A DNA stretch of 64,000 nucleotides from Streptomyces sp. NRRL F-5727 (GTDB lineage Bacteria > Actinomycetota > Actinomycetes > Streptomycetales > Streptomycetaceae): the NCBI RefSeq assembly GCF_000719555.1, contig NZ_JOGX01000006.1, forward strand, positions 1 to 64,000, written 5' to 3'. The notes below the pieces were generated by a model that was given only the letters and a program-made list of their open reading frames with translations, did not search any database and was not told the DNA's origin. The translations under genes and the position numbers were made by a program. Shown here piece after piece: positions 1-7,085 of this stretch. The number at the start of each line of letters is the position of its first letter. The first letter of the stretch is position 1.

Positions 1-2
1 CC

Positions 3-1736
3 GCCGCCCCCACCGGCCCGTCCGGGACCGCCCCGCCCGCGAAGGTGCCCGTCGCCGTCGGGCACGGCGGCGCCGTCGCCAGCGTCGACGCCGACGCGAG
101 CGCCGCCGGAATCGAGGTCCTGCGCGGGGGCGGCAACGCGGTCGACGCGGCCGTCGCCGTCGCCGCCGCCCTCGGCGTCACCGAGCCCTTCTCGGCGGGC
201 ATCGGCGGAGGCGGCTACCTCGTCCACTACGACGCCGGGAGCCGTACGGTCTCCACCGTCGACGGCCGCGAGACCGCCCCGGTCTCCGCCGGCGCCGACC
301 TCCTCACCGAGCACGGCGCGCCGCTCCCCTTCGAGGAGGCGATGACCAGCGGCCGCGCCGTCGGCACCCCCGGCACTCCCGCCACGTGGGCGACCGCCCT
401 CGACGCCTGGGGCACCCGGCCGCTCCGCGAACTCCTCGCCCCCGCCGAGCGGCTGGCCCGCGACGGCTTCACCGTCGACGCGACCTACCGCGCCCAGACC
501 GCCGCCAACGAGGCCCGCTTCCGCGACTTCCCGGCCTCCGCCGCCCTCTTCCTGCCCGGCGGCCGGCTCCCCGAGGTCGGCACGGTGGTGAAGAACCCCG
601 ACCTGGCCCGTACTTACGCCCTCCTCGCCGAGCGGGGCGTCGGCGCGCTCTACCGCGGCGCGCTCGCCCGCGAGATCGTCCGCACCGTCCGCACCCCGCC
701 GGTCCGCGCGGGCGCGGGCCGTGTCGTCCGCCCCGGGGACCTGACGGAGCGGGACCTCGCCGCGTACCGGACGGTCCGGCGCGCGCCCACCGAGACCGTC
801 TACCGGGGCCTCCGGGTCCTCGGCATGCCCCCGTCGTCGTCCGGCGGCACGACCGTCGGGGAGGCCCTCAACATCCTGGAGAGCACGGACCTTGCCGCCG
901 CCACGGAGCAGCGGTACCTCCACCGCTTCATCGAGGCGAGCCGGATCGCCTTCGCCGACCGGGGCCGCTGGGTCGGGGACCCCGCCTTCGCGCCGGTGCC
1001 CGTCCGGGGCCTGCTCTCCCAGCGGTACGCCGACTCCCGCGCCTGTCTGATCCGGGACGACGCCGTCCTCCGCAGCCCCCTCGCCGCCGGCGACCCCCGG
1101 AACCCGGTGCCGTGCGCCACCGGCGGGGCCGTGGTGCCGGCGACGTACGAGGGCGACAGCACCACCCATCTGACCGTCGCGGACCGGTGGGGGAACGTCG
1201 TCGCCTACACGCTCACCATCGAGTTCACGGGCGGCAGCGGCATCACCGTCCCCGGCCGCGGCTTCCTGCTCAACAACGAACTGACCGACTTCTCCTTCAC
1301 GCCGGCCCACCCCGCCGTGCCCGACCCCAACCTGCCCGGCCCCGGCAAACGCCCCCGCTCCTCGATCTCGCCGACGATCGTGCTCGACCGGCGCGGCCGT
1401 CCGGTGGTGGCCCTCGGCTCGCCGGGCGGCGCCACCATCGTCACCACCGTCCTCCAGACCCTCACCGGCTTCCTCGACCGGGGCCTGCCGCTGGTCGACG
1501 CCATCGCCGCGCCCCGGGCCAGCCAGCGCGACCGGGCCGCGACCGAGCTCGAACCGGCCCTCTGGGACGGTCCCCTGAGGCCCGCGCTCGAAGCCCTCGG
1601 ACACACCTTCCTGCGGAACCCGGAGATCGGCGCCGCCACCGGCGTCCAGCGCCTCCCCGGCGGGCGCTGGCTCGCCGCCGCGGAGACCGTCCGCCGGGGC
1701 GGCGGCTCCGCGATGGTCGTCCGGCCGGACCGGTGA
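3..1736 (+). CDS. ggt: gamma-glutamyltransferase, 5' end cut by window
   Basis: Gamma-glutamyltranspeptidase/hydrolase, which cleaves gamma-glutamyl amides such as glutathione, normally outside the membrane. The reading frame is already open at the window edge (coding from base 3), so the N-terminus and any signal peptide are not visible. The GTG at 45 sits right at the start of the conserved domain and is probably internal. The large-subunit part carries HGGAVASVD and GGNAVDAAVA. The self-cleavage site GDSTTHLTVAD supplies the N-terminal nucleophile, the first Thr of TTH, encoded at 1161-1163. The glycine-rich GSPGG loop is at 1416-1430. The gene ends 22 bases from a convergent neighbour. 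The family is secure; transpeptidase versus hydrolase activity cannot be told from sequence reading. Confidence 0.95.
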   Translation, partial: AAPTGPSGTAPPAKVPVAVGHGGAVASVDADASAAGIEVLRGGGNAVDAAVAVAAALGVTEPFSAGIGGGGYLVHYDAGSRTVSTVDGRETAPVSAGADLLTEHGAPLPFEEAMTSGRAVGTPGTPATWATALDAWGTRPLRELLAPAERLARDGFTVDATYRAQTAANEARFRDFPASAALFLPGGRLPEVGTVVKNPDLARTYALLAERGVGALYRGALAREIVRTVRTPPVRAGAGRVVRPGDLTERDLAAYRTVRRAPTETVYRGLRVLGMPPSSSGGTTVGEALNILESTDLAAATEQRYLHRFIEASRIAFADRGRWVGDPAFAPVPVRGLLSQRYADSRACLIRDDAVLRSPLAAGDPRNPVPCATGGAVVPATYEGDSTTHLTVADRWGNVVAYTLTIEFTGGSGITVPGRGFLLNNELTDFSFTPAHPAVPDPNLPGPGKRPRSSISPTIVLDRRGRPVVALGSPGGATIVTTVLQTLTGFLDRGLPLVDAIAAPRASQRDRAATELEPALWDGPLRPALEALGHTFLRNPEIGAATGVQRLPGGRWLAAAETVRRGGGSAMVVRPDR

Positions 1737-1758
1737 GGGCCCGTCGGGTGGCCCGGCG

Positions 1759-2262
1759 TCAGGGCCGGTCCGCGCCGTCCAGTCCCATCCGCCGCGCCAG
1801 CGCGGCGACGCCCCGGACCGCCAGGCCGTCGCAGATCTGCCCCGGGGTGACGTGGTTGCTGCGGTGGTCGTCGCGCACCTCGTACAGCAGCGCGTAGACG
1901 AGCCGATCCTCGCGCTCGGTGGCCGGGGCCGGCAGCGGGGTGTCCCGCCACAGCTCGGCGACCGCGTCCGGGCACACCGGGACGGGCAGCCCGCAGGCGA
2001 GCGAGCCGGTCGACTGCGCCAGGCGGATCGCCCCCAGGGCGACCGACCGCTCCGACAGATCCCGCCGGAACGCGAGCCGCCCGGCCCGCTCGGGGGCGAA
2101 GGCCCGGGCCGCCTCGGTGACCTGACGGACCGTGGGCCCGTCCGTCCAGACCAGCGTCGGCACGTCCCCGGCGGTCGCGGACAGCTCCGCCCCGAGCCGC
2201 CCGCCCACGGCGGCCGCCAGCACGTCGAGCGATCCCGTCCCCACGGTGCGATCCTCTGTCAT
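1759..2262 (-). CDS. hypothetical protein, 167 aa
   Basis: I do not recognise this protein. It is 167 residues, soluble in appearance, with no signal peptide or membrane segment. The middle reads as helical (GPTVRQVTEAARAFAPERAG), followed by an Arg-rich stretch and a conserved-looking C-terminal block ending in RRMGLDG. It is convergent with the ggt gene and sits downstream of the methionine aminopeptidase gene on the same strand with a 43-base gap, so the two could share a transcript. Strong codon-position GC bias on this strand supports coding. No function is proposed. Confidence 0.75.
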   Translation of the reverse strand: MTEDRTVGTGSLDVLAAAVGGRLGAELSATAGDVPTLVWTDGPTVRQVTEAARAFAPERAGRLAFRRDLSERSVALGAIRLAQSTGSLACGLPVPVCPDAVAELWRDTPLPAPATEREDRLVYALLYEVRDDHRSNHVTPGQICDGLAVRGVAALARRMGLDGADRP

Positions 2263-2305
2263 GCGGCGAGTCTAGGAGCCGCCTCCGGCACCGCCCCGTC
2301 CCGCT

Positions 2306-3073
2306 CTACAGGGCCGTCAGGACGCGGGGGCCCGCGTCGGTGACGGCGACCGTGTGTTCGGCGTGGGCGGCGCGGGAGCCGTCGAGGGTACGGATCGTCC
2401 AGCCGTCCCGCGCCGTGTAGTGGCCGTCGCCGCCGCCCCCGACCAGCATCGGCTCGATCGCCAGGACCATGCCGGGCCGCAGCCGCATCCCGCGCCCGGG
2501 GCGCCCCTCGTTGGGCACGCCCGGGTCCTCGTGCATGGCGCGGCCGATGCCGTGCCCGCCGAAGCCGTCCGGGATGCCGTACCCGGCCTTCCGGCACACC
2601 GTGCCCACGGCGTGCGCGATGTCCCCGATCCGGTTGCCGACGACCGCCGCCTCGATGCCCGCCGCCAGGGCCTCCTCGGCCGCCCCGATCAGCCGGGTGT
2701 CCTCGGGGCGGGCGCGGCCGACGGTGAAGCTGACCGCCGCGTCCCCGGCCCAGCCGTGGAGCAGCGCCCCGCAGTCCACGGAGACCAGGTCGCCGTCCCG
2801 GAGGACGGTCCCGTCCGGGATGCCGTGCACGATCGCGTCGTTGACCGACACACAGGTGACGCCGGGGAAGGGCACCGGCGCCCAGTCCGGGTGGTAGCCC
2901 AGGAAGGGCGAGCCGGCGCCCGCCCCGTCCAGCACCTCCCGCGCCGCCCGGTCCAGGGCGACGGCGGGCACGCCGGGCGCCGCCAGCTCCCGCGCCGCGG
3001 CCAGGGCGCGGGCCACGATCCGGCCCGCCTCGCGCATGGCCGCCAGGTTCTCTTCGGTCTTGATCTCCACCAT
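2306..3073 (-). CDS. map: type I methionine aminopeptidase
   Basis: Removes the initiator methionine from nascent proteins in the cytoplasm. It is 255 residues with all five metal ligands of MetAP-I in order: Asp in SVDCG, Asp in GDAAVSF, His in GFGGHGIGR, Glu in LAIEPML and Glu in HAEHTVAV. There is no N-terminal SH3-binding extension. I chose ATG 3073 because a minus-strand -10 hexamer TATAGT ends exactly 7 bases upstream and there is no ribosome-binding site, the geometry of a leaderless mRNA; ATG 3079 would add only two residues. Streptomyces usually carry more than one map copy, so this is probably the secondary one. It is divergent from an XRE regulator with a 52-base gap containing a perfect palindrome, suggesting dedicated control. 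Confidence 0.93.
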   Translation of the reverse strand: MVEIKTEENLAAMREAGRIVARALAAARELAAPGVPAVALDRAAREVLDGAGAGSPFLGYHPDWAPVPFPGVTCVSVNDAIVHGIPDGTVLRDGDLVSVDCGALLHGWAGDAAVSFTVGRARPEDTRLIGAAEEALAAGIEAAVVGNRIGDIAHAVGTVCRKAGYGIPDGFGGHGIGRAMHEDPGVPNEGRPGRGMRLRPGMVLAIEPMLVGGGGDGHYTARDGWTIRTLDGSRAAHAEHTVAVTDAGPRVLTAL

Positions 3074-3080
3074 GCCCATT

Positions 3081-3125
3081 ACTATACCGGTATAAGAATC
3101 GGGTCGAGCCGGTAGAGTGGGGCCC
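3081..3125. promoter_or_regulatory. divergent leaderless promoters with palindromic operator
   Basis: The gap between the map and XRE start codons holds a 12-base perfect palindrome TATACCGGTATA (3083-3094). On the minus strand TATAGT (3086-3081) is a -10 hexamer 7 bases before the map ATG. On the plus strand TAGAGT (3113-3118) is a -10 hexamer 7 bases before the XRE ATG at 3126. The palindrome overlaps the map -10 and lies where the XRE -35 would be, so a repressor bound there should block both promoters. The binding protein is inferred to be the adjacent XRE regulator; the hexamer positions and symmetry are read directly. Confidence 0.65.
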
Positions 3126-3377
3126 ATGGTGCGCACCCCCCTGACCCCGGAAGAGCGCGAGCGCGGCGAGCGGCTCGGGCGGCTGCTGCGCGACGCCCGC
3201 GGCGGCCGGTCGATGGTCGAGGTCGCCGCGGCGGCCGGCCTCTCGGCCGAGACCCTCCGCAAGATCGAGACCGGCCGCGCCCCCACCCCGGCCTTCTTCA
3301 CCGTCGCGGCCCTCGCCGGCGTCCTCGACCTGTCGCTGGACGAGCTGCTCGTCCGCTGCGCGCCGCTGCCCGCCTGA
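3126..3377 (+). CDS. XRE-family helix-turn-helix regulator
   Basis: A small DNA-binding protein of 83 residues that is essentially one HTH_3 domain (residues ~15-70), with the helix-turn-helix at SMVEVAAAAGLSAETLRKIE and the usual ETGRAPTPAFFTVAALAGVL continuation. There is no sensor domain. I place the start at ATG 3126 rather than GTG 3117 because the -10 TAGAGT overlaps the GTG and ends 7 bases before the ATG, indicating a leaderless transcript. It is divergent from map; the palindrome in the gap is the obvious candidate operator, so autorepression with co-repression of map is likely but inferred. Confidence 0.88.
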   Translation: MVRTPLTPEERERGERLGRLLRDARGGRSMVEVAAAAGLSAETLRKIETGRAPTPAFFTVAALAGVLDLSLDELLVRCAPLPA

Positions 3378-3413
3378 GCCGGACGGCGACCGCCCCGCCC
3401 CCGCCTCCGAATG

Positions 3414-3431
3414 GCCCCGGCCGGGCCGGGG
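3414..3431 (+). terminator. short GC hairpin after XRE gene
   Basis: CCCCGGC, a 3-base loop, then GCCGGGG, located 37 bases after the XRE stop. It has no T-tract, as is usual in Streptomyces. The stem is short, so it could be a chance structure in GC-rich DNA. Confidence 0.3.
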
Positions 3432-3516
3432 GAGGAGGCTGGAGGTGAGTGCGTCCGGGTGGAACGAGGGCGTACCGCACGGGAAGCCTCCGCCCGGCCG
3501 GGAAAGGGGCCCTGCC

Positions 3517-3816
3517 ATGCGCATGCTTCTGAAGGTCGAGATGAACACCGAGTCCTCGAACGAGCTCATCCGGCAGGGCACCGCCGAGGGCGTCATCAAG
3601 GAGGCGCTCGGGCGGATCCGCCCGGAGGCCGCCTACTTCACCGTCGAGAACGGCTGCCGCACCGGCTACTTCTTCTTCGACCTGAACGAGACCTCCGACC
3701 TGCCGTCGATCTCGGAGCCGTTCTTCATGCGGCTCGGCGCCAAGGTCCACTACTCGCCGGTGATGAACCAGGAGGAGCTGGCCGAGGGCCTGGGCCGGAT
3801 CTCCGGCCGCGGCTGA
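3517..3816 (+). CDS. hypothetical protein, 99 aa, ferredoxin-like fold suspected
   Basis: A 99-residue cytoplasmic protein beginning MRMLLKVEMNTESSNELI. ATG 3517 is preceded by GGAAAGGGG with 7-base spacing, which is why I prefer it over an upstream start at 3445. The beta-alpha-beta pattern (MLLKVEMNT, then a helix, then AAYFTVENG and TGYFFFDLNE) resembles small dimeric alpha/beta-barrel proteins of the DUF3303 type, but I cannot name the family firmly. It stands alone between the XRE regulator and a convergent reductase gene. Function unknown. Confidence 0.75.
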   Translation: MRMLLKVEMNTESSNELIRQGTAEGVIKEALGRIRPEAAYFTVENGCRTGYFFFDLNETSDLPSISEPFFMRLGAKVHYSPVMNQEELAEGLGRISGRG

Positions 3817-3836
3817 GCCGGCCCCCTCCCTTCGCG

Positions 3837-4541
3837 TCAGGCCGAGACCGCCAGCTGCACCCGGCTGTGCCGGGGCTCCTCGATCTCGTCCAGCAGCGCG
3901 AGCGCCAGATCGGCGTGCGCGATCCGGCCGGGGCCGTCCACGACCGAGCCGACCGCCGTCCGGTAGCCGCCGGTGGGCCCGGCCTCCGCGTTCAGGTCCA
4001 GCGGCGGCACCACCATCAGCCAGTCCAGCTCCGGGCCGGCCGTCGCCGCCAGCAGCTCGAACTCCACCACGTGACCCTGCGCGAAGGCCCGCCACTTCCC
4101 GGGGAAGCCCGGCGCGTCCATCAGCCGCACGCCCGCCGCGTCCGCCAGGGTGGTGGCGATCCCGAGGGTCAGCAGCCGGCCCACCCCGGCCTCCGTGAGC
4201 CCCGCGACCAGCGCCTTCGTCGTCGCCGCGAAGTACTCCTCCGACGGTACGTCGAGGCGGACGGAGGCGTGCACCGCCGCGTCGTGCCCGGCGGCGAGCG
4301 CCGCCACCGCCCCCGGGTCCGTCGCGTCGCCCCGTACCACCGTCACACCCGCCCGCCCCAGGTCCGGGTGGCGCGCCGGATCCCGTACCACCGCCGTCAC
4401 CCGGTGGCCCCGGGCCACCGCCTCCGCCACGGCCGCGCGGCCGACCCGCCCGCCGGCGCCGAAGACCACGATCCGCCGGCCGCCGCCGCTCTCGGTCCCG
4501 TTCCCGTTCGCGTTCGCGTTCTCGTTCTTGTTCTCGTCCAT
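3837..4541 (-). CDS. NmrA/SDR-like NAD(P)-binding protein with Asn-rich N-terminus
   Basis: A 234-residue atypical short-chain dehydrogenase of the NmrA/NAD(P)-binding type. The nucleotide-binding loop is IVVFGAGGRVGRAAV, followed by the second strand VTAVVRDPARH. A classical YxxxK catalytic pair is not evident, as in the NmrA group, so it may be a redox sensor or reductase. Before the Rossmann fold lies a low-complexity stretch (NKNENANANGNGTESGGG) encoded by an imperfect hexamer repeat at about 4499-4536. ATG 4541 is 7 bases downstream of a -10-like TACGGT, which suggests a leaderless message. It is divergent from an HxlR regulator, the classic pairing for redox- or aldehyde-responsive control. 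Confidence 0.82.
   Translation of the reverse strand: MDENKNENANANGNGTESGGGRRIVVFGAGGRVGRAAVAEAVARGHRVTAVVRDPARHPDLGRAGVTVVRGDATDPGAVAALAAGHDAAVHASVRLDVPSEEYFAATTKALVAGLTEAGVGRLLTLGIATTLADAAGVRLMDAPGFPGKWRAFAQGHVVEFELLAATAGPELDWLMVVPPLDLNAEAGPTGGYRTAVGSVVDGPGRIAHADLALALLDEIEEPRHSRVQLAVSA
4499..4536. repeat. imperfect hexanucleotide repeat in reductase 5' end
   Basis: About six tandem copies of a CGTTCN-type hexamer (plus-strand view). In the minus-strand gene they encode alternating Asn and Asp/Glu/Ala/Gly just after the start codon. Copy-number change would alter the length of the Asn-rich tail without breaking the frame, because the unit is 6 bases. Confidence 0.6.
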
Positions 4542-4607
4542 GGCCGGGACCGTAGGACGGAGGCACCCGGTTACTTCAACGGTACCGGCGCGGCTACCGT
4601 CGGACCC
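4542..4607. promoter_or_regulatory. overlapping divergent promoters, NmrA-like / HxlR
   Basis: Minus-strand TTGAAG (4579-4574) and TACGGT (4554-4549) are 19 bases apart, with ATG 7 bases further. Plus-strand TTACTT (4571-4576) and TACCGT (4595-4600) are 18 bases apart, with ATG 7 bases further. The two -35 boxes overlap. An 8-base palindrome CGGTACCG lies at 4580-4587 between the HxlR promoter elements and is a candidate operator half. Confidence 0.5.
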
Positions 4608-4997
4608 ATGAGCGAACTGCCCCCGATCGTCGCCCGGTTCGACGGCCCGGCGTGCGCCGACGGCGCCGTCCAGCCGTTCCGCGTCGGCGACAAGTGGACC
4701 GGAGTCGTGCTGCGCTGCCTGGAGGACGGCGCCGCCCGCCGCTTCGGCGAACTCCGCGCCGTGCTCCCCTGGATCACCCCCAAGGTCCTCACCGAGACCC
4801 TGCGTTCGATGGAGCGCAGCGGCTTCCTCGCCCGGAGCGCGTACGACGAGAACCCGCCGCGCGTCGAGTACGCCCTCACCCCGCTCGGCCGCTCCCTCCT
4901 CGGCCCGCTCGACACGGCCTGCGCCTGGGCCCGCGCCCACGGCACCGAGATCCGCGACGCCCGCGCGGCGCACGCGGGGGACCGCCCGCCGGCGTAG
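4608..4997 (+). CDS. HxlR-family transcriptional regulator
   Basis: A 129-residue winged-helix regulator of the HxlR/MarR-like type. The domain covers residues ~20-115: GDKWTGVVLRCLEDGAARRF opens the fold, ITPKVLTETLRSMERSGFLA is the recognition region, and YALTPLGRSL is the wing. The only cysteines (CADG, RCLEDG and TACAWA regions) could be redox-reactive, as in other HxlR members, but this is not demonstrated. ATG 4608 lies 7 bases after TACCGT, suggesting a leaderless message. It is divergent from the NmrA-like gene, its likely target. Confidence 0.9.
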   Translation: MSELPPIVARFDGPACADGAVQPFRVGDKWTGVVLRCLEDGAARRFGELRAVLPWITPKVLTETLRSMERSGFLARSAYDENPPRVEYALTPLGRSLLGPLDTACAWARAHGTEIRDARAAHAGDRPPA

Positions 4998-5072
4998 GGC
5001 CGGTCCGGCTCCCGGGCCGACAGCGGGTACGGTGCCACGCGCGCGACCCCACCCGGCATAGGCTCGGCGGTC

Positions 5073-5468
5073 ATGACGACCGACGGACGAATCCCCGAAG
5101 AGCTGCGGCGCGCCCGCTACCTCAGCCTCACCACCTTCCGGAAGAACGGCAGCGGGGTCGCCACCCCCGTCTGGTACGCCGCCGAGGGCGGGAAGCTGTA
5201 CGTGTGGACCCGCACCGACTCCTGGAAGGTCAAGCGGCTCCGCAACGACCCCAGGGTCGAGGTGGCCGTCTGCGACGTGCGCGGCAACGTCCCCGACGGC
5301 GCCGTCCGCACCCCCGGCACCGCCCGGCTCGTCACCGGCGAGGAGCTGCGGCACGTCCGCGGGCTGCTCTCCCGCAAGTACACCTACCAGTTCTGGCTCG
5401 TCGACTGGCCGGCCATGATCGCCCGCCTCGGCAAGCGCCCCCACACCGGGATCGTCGTCACGCTGTGA
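5073..5468 (+). CDS. PPOX-class F420/flavin-dependent oxidoreductase
   Basis: A 131-residue split-barrel (pyridoxamine-phosphate-oxidase fold) protein. Signature features are YLSLTTFRKNGSGVATPVWYA at the N-terminus, the strand LYVWTRTDSWKVKRLRNDPR that contacts the cofactor phosphate, and VEVAVCDVRGN. The size and the KRLRNDPR motif fit the actinobacterial group annotated as PPOX-class F420-dependent oxidoreductases; the substrate is unknown. It is a single gene following the HxlR gene at 75 bases, with no evident operon partner. Confidence 0.85.
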   Translation: MTTDGRIPEELRRARYLSLTTFRKNGSGVATPVWYAAEGGKLYVWTRTDSWKVKRLRNDPRVEVAVCDVRGNVPDGAVRTPGTARLVTGEELRHVRGLLSRKYTYQFWLVDWPAMIARLGKRPHTGIVVTL

Positions 5469-5553
5469 CCGGCGGGTACGCCACCGATGTGGTCTCCGGG
5501 GCACGGAAAGGAAAACGGTCCGTAGCCGTCCCGTAACACGACTGCGGTGCAAT

Positions 5554-5593
5554 GCCCTGCGGCGGACCGGAAGGTCCCCCTCTACCGCAGGGC
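5554..5593 (+). promoter_or_regulatory. stem-loop sequestering a ribosome-binding site
   Basis: A 9-base stem GCCCTGCGG (5554-5562) pairs with CCGCAGGGC (5585-5593), enclosing a second perfect 5-base hairpin, GGACC-GGAA-GGTCC (5564-5577). The 3' arm contains the AGGGCAGG-like ribosome-binding site for the ATG at 5604. If this forms in the mRNA it would hide the site. The structure is read directly; a regulatory role is inference. Confidence 0.45.
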
Positions 5594-5603
5594 AGGTGCG
5601 CGC

Positions 5604-6866
5604 ATGACGGTCACTCACACTCCGTCGGAGATGGCGGAGTTCACCCGATGGCTGGGCGGGCTCACGGCCCGCGCCGAGCAGGCCGGCGGCTGGTGGGCCG
5701 TCTTCGCCGAACGGGACCCGGACGGGCTGGGCGCCTGCCTCGACGGCGCAGAACTGCCGCCCTGGGACGTCGTCGAGTCCCTCCTCCAGGACGTCGGCGA
5801 GGCGCCGGAGCACGGGCGGGAGCTGTACGCCGCGGCCGCCGCCGCCCACGACCGCAGACCCGGCGGCGCCGAGGCGCTGACCACCCGCCGCGAGCTGATG
5901 GAACGCGAACGCCGGCACGCCGAGACCCGCGTCCGGGAGCTGGGCGAGTGGATCCGCACCGCGGGCCCCGAGGAGGCCGCCCGGCTCGCGCACGACCTCG
6001 CCTGGACCCGCGACGACCACGCCCGCGCCACCGCCCGGATCGTCGACCTCACCGACCGCCTCGACCGGCTCCACGCCGCCCCGCCGCCGGCCGCCGCGGC
6101 CGCCCCCGCGCCGGCGCGGGCCCGGCCCCGTGGCGCCCGGTACGCCTGGACGGACGCCGACGCCACCGAAGGGCCCGCGCCCGCCGTCGTACCCGGCCTG
6201 CCCGCCGGCGGTGCGGAGCCGCGCGGTGCCCGGTTCCGGACCCGGGGCGCCTCGCGTCCCGCCGGCGGGTCCCGGGGCGGTGGCCTGGCCGCGCCCGCGG
6301 CCGGCGGTGCCGCCGCGCCCCCGGACGAGGCCGCGGAAGCCGCCCGTGCCGCCGCCAACGCCGTCTACGCCCTCCAGCGGCTGCGCGCCCAGGGCCGGAC
6401 CGGCCAGGCGCACGAACTGCTCTGCGAGGCGCTCGGCGGGCCGCCCGGCCGGCTGCCCGCGCTCGCCGGGGAGCTCCACCGCGCCGGGTTCGGCGCCGAC
6501 TGGGACACCCTGCTCTGGGAGGCCGCCTCGCTGCCGCCCGCCCGGCTCGCCGCCGTCGCCGGGGCGCTCGCCGACGCCGGCCGCGCCGACGACTGCGAAC
6601 AACTGCTGCGGCAGGGGGTCGCCCGGCCCGTCGAGGAGCTGGCCGGAGCCGTCGCCGCCCTGGTCGCCGAGGGCCACGACCGCGAGGCGCACGCGCTGCT
6701 CACCGCCTTCATCCGGGTCCGCACCCCCGAGGAGGCGGCCCGGCTCGCGGCCGTGGACCCCGCGCTGCTCCTGCCCCGGCTGGGCGCGGCCGCCCGCGGC
6801 CTGTCGCCCGCCGTCGACCGCGCCCTGCGGCACGCGCTGCGGGTCGCCGGCGTCTTCGGCGCCTGA
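5604..6866 (+). CDS. large hypothetical protein with coiled coil and helical C-terminus
   Basis: A 420-residue protein of unknown function. Residues 1-60 look globular (MAEFTRWLGGLTARAEQAGG). Residues ~100-160 form a charged heptad-like coiled coil (TTRRELMERERRHAETRVRE). Residues ~165-245 are an Ala/Pro/Gly/Arg-rich linker. The C-terminal ~170 residues are regular alpha-helical repeats (for example LLCEALGG, ALADAGRADDCEQLLRQGV, LVAEGHDREAHALL) reminiscent of TPR/PPR-like solenoids. There is no signal peptide or membrane segment. The start is chosen at ATG 5604, 11 bases after a strong stem-loop that contains the ribosome-binding site. It may be a scaffold protein, but that is only a guess from architecture. 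Confidence 0.8.
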   Translation: MTVTHTPSEMAEFTRWLGGLTARAEQAGGWWAVFAERDPDGLGACLDGAELPPWDVVESLLQDVGEAPEHGRELYAAAAAAHDRRPGGAEALTTRRELMERERRHAETRVRELGEWIRTAGPEEAARLAHDLAWTRDDHARATARIVDLTDRLDRLHAAPPPAAAAAPAPARARPRGARYAWTDADATEGPAPAVVPGLPAGGAEPRGARFRTRGASRPAGGSRGGGLAAPAAGGAAAPPDEAAEAARAAANAVYALQRLRAQGRTGQAHELLCEALGGPPGRLPALAGELHRAGFGADWDTLLWEAASLPPARLAAVAGALADAGRADDCEQLLRQGVARPVEELAGAVAALVAEGHDREAHALLTAFIRVRTPEEAARLAAVDPALLLPRLGAAARGLSPAVDRALRHALRVAGVFGA

Positions 6867-7027
6867 GCCGGGGCGAGGGTTCCGGCAGCGGAACCGTACG
6901 AGCGGGGAGCAGTCGGCACGTGTCGGTACGTGCCCGGTGTGGACCACTCCGGTATGAAACATGATCGACTGTGCTGCTTCCGGGCGGCAGTCTTGCTCCG
7001 CGGTGTGACGGGGCTTACGTTCTCCTC

Positions 7028-7052
7028 CTACGCATCGTGTCTACGGGCGTAG
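7028..7052. promoter_or_regulatory. inverted repeat upstream of pyrimidine-catabolism operon
   Basis: CTACGC (7028-7033) and GCGTAG (7047-7052) form an inverted repeat with 13-base spacing, 34 bases before the first gene's start. The 219-base gap from 6867 holds nothing else that I can recognise. It is a candidate operator for a catabolic repressor or activator; the regulator is not in this window. Confidence 0.4.
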
Positions 7053-7085
7053 AGGCTCTCTGACGCCGTGCCGAAGGAGCAGCTC

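Noticed and set aside
386-1897. Long plus-strand frame overlapping ggt
   Set aside because: Arg/Pro/His-rich translation in the wrong codon phase; ggt in the other frame has all family motifs.
3837-6962. A 1041-codon open frame on the minus strand spanning several genes
   Set aside because: Only its 3' part (up to 4541) is the NmrA-like gene. The rest is antisense to the HxlR, PPOX and 420-residue genes and is Gly/Arg/Pro-rich low-complexity sequence, a typical GC-skew artefact.
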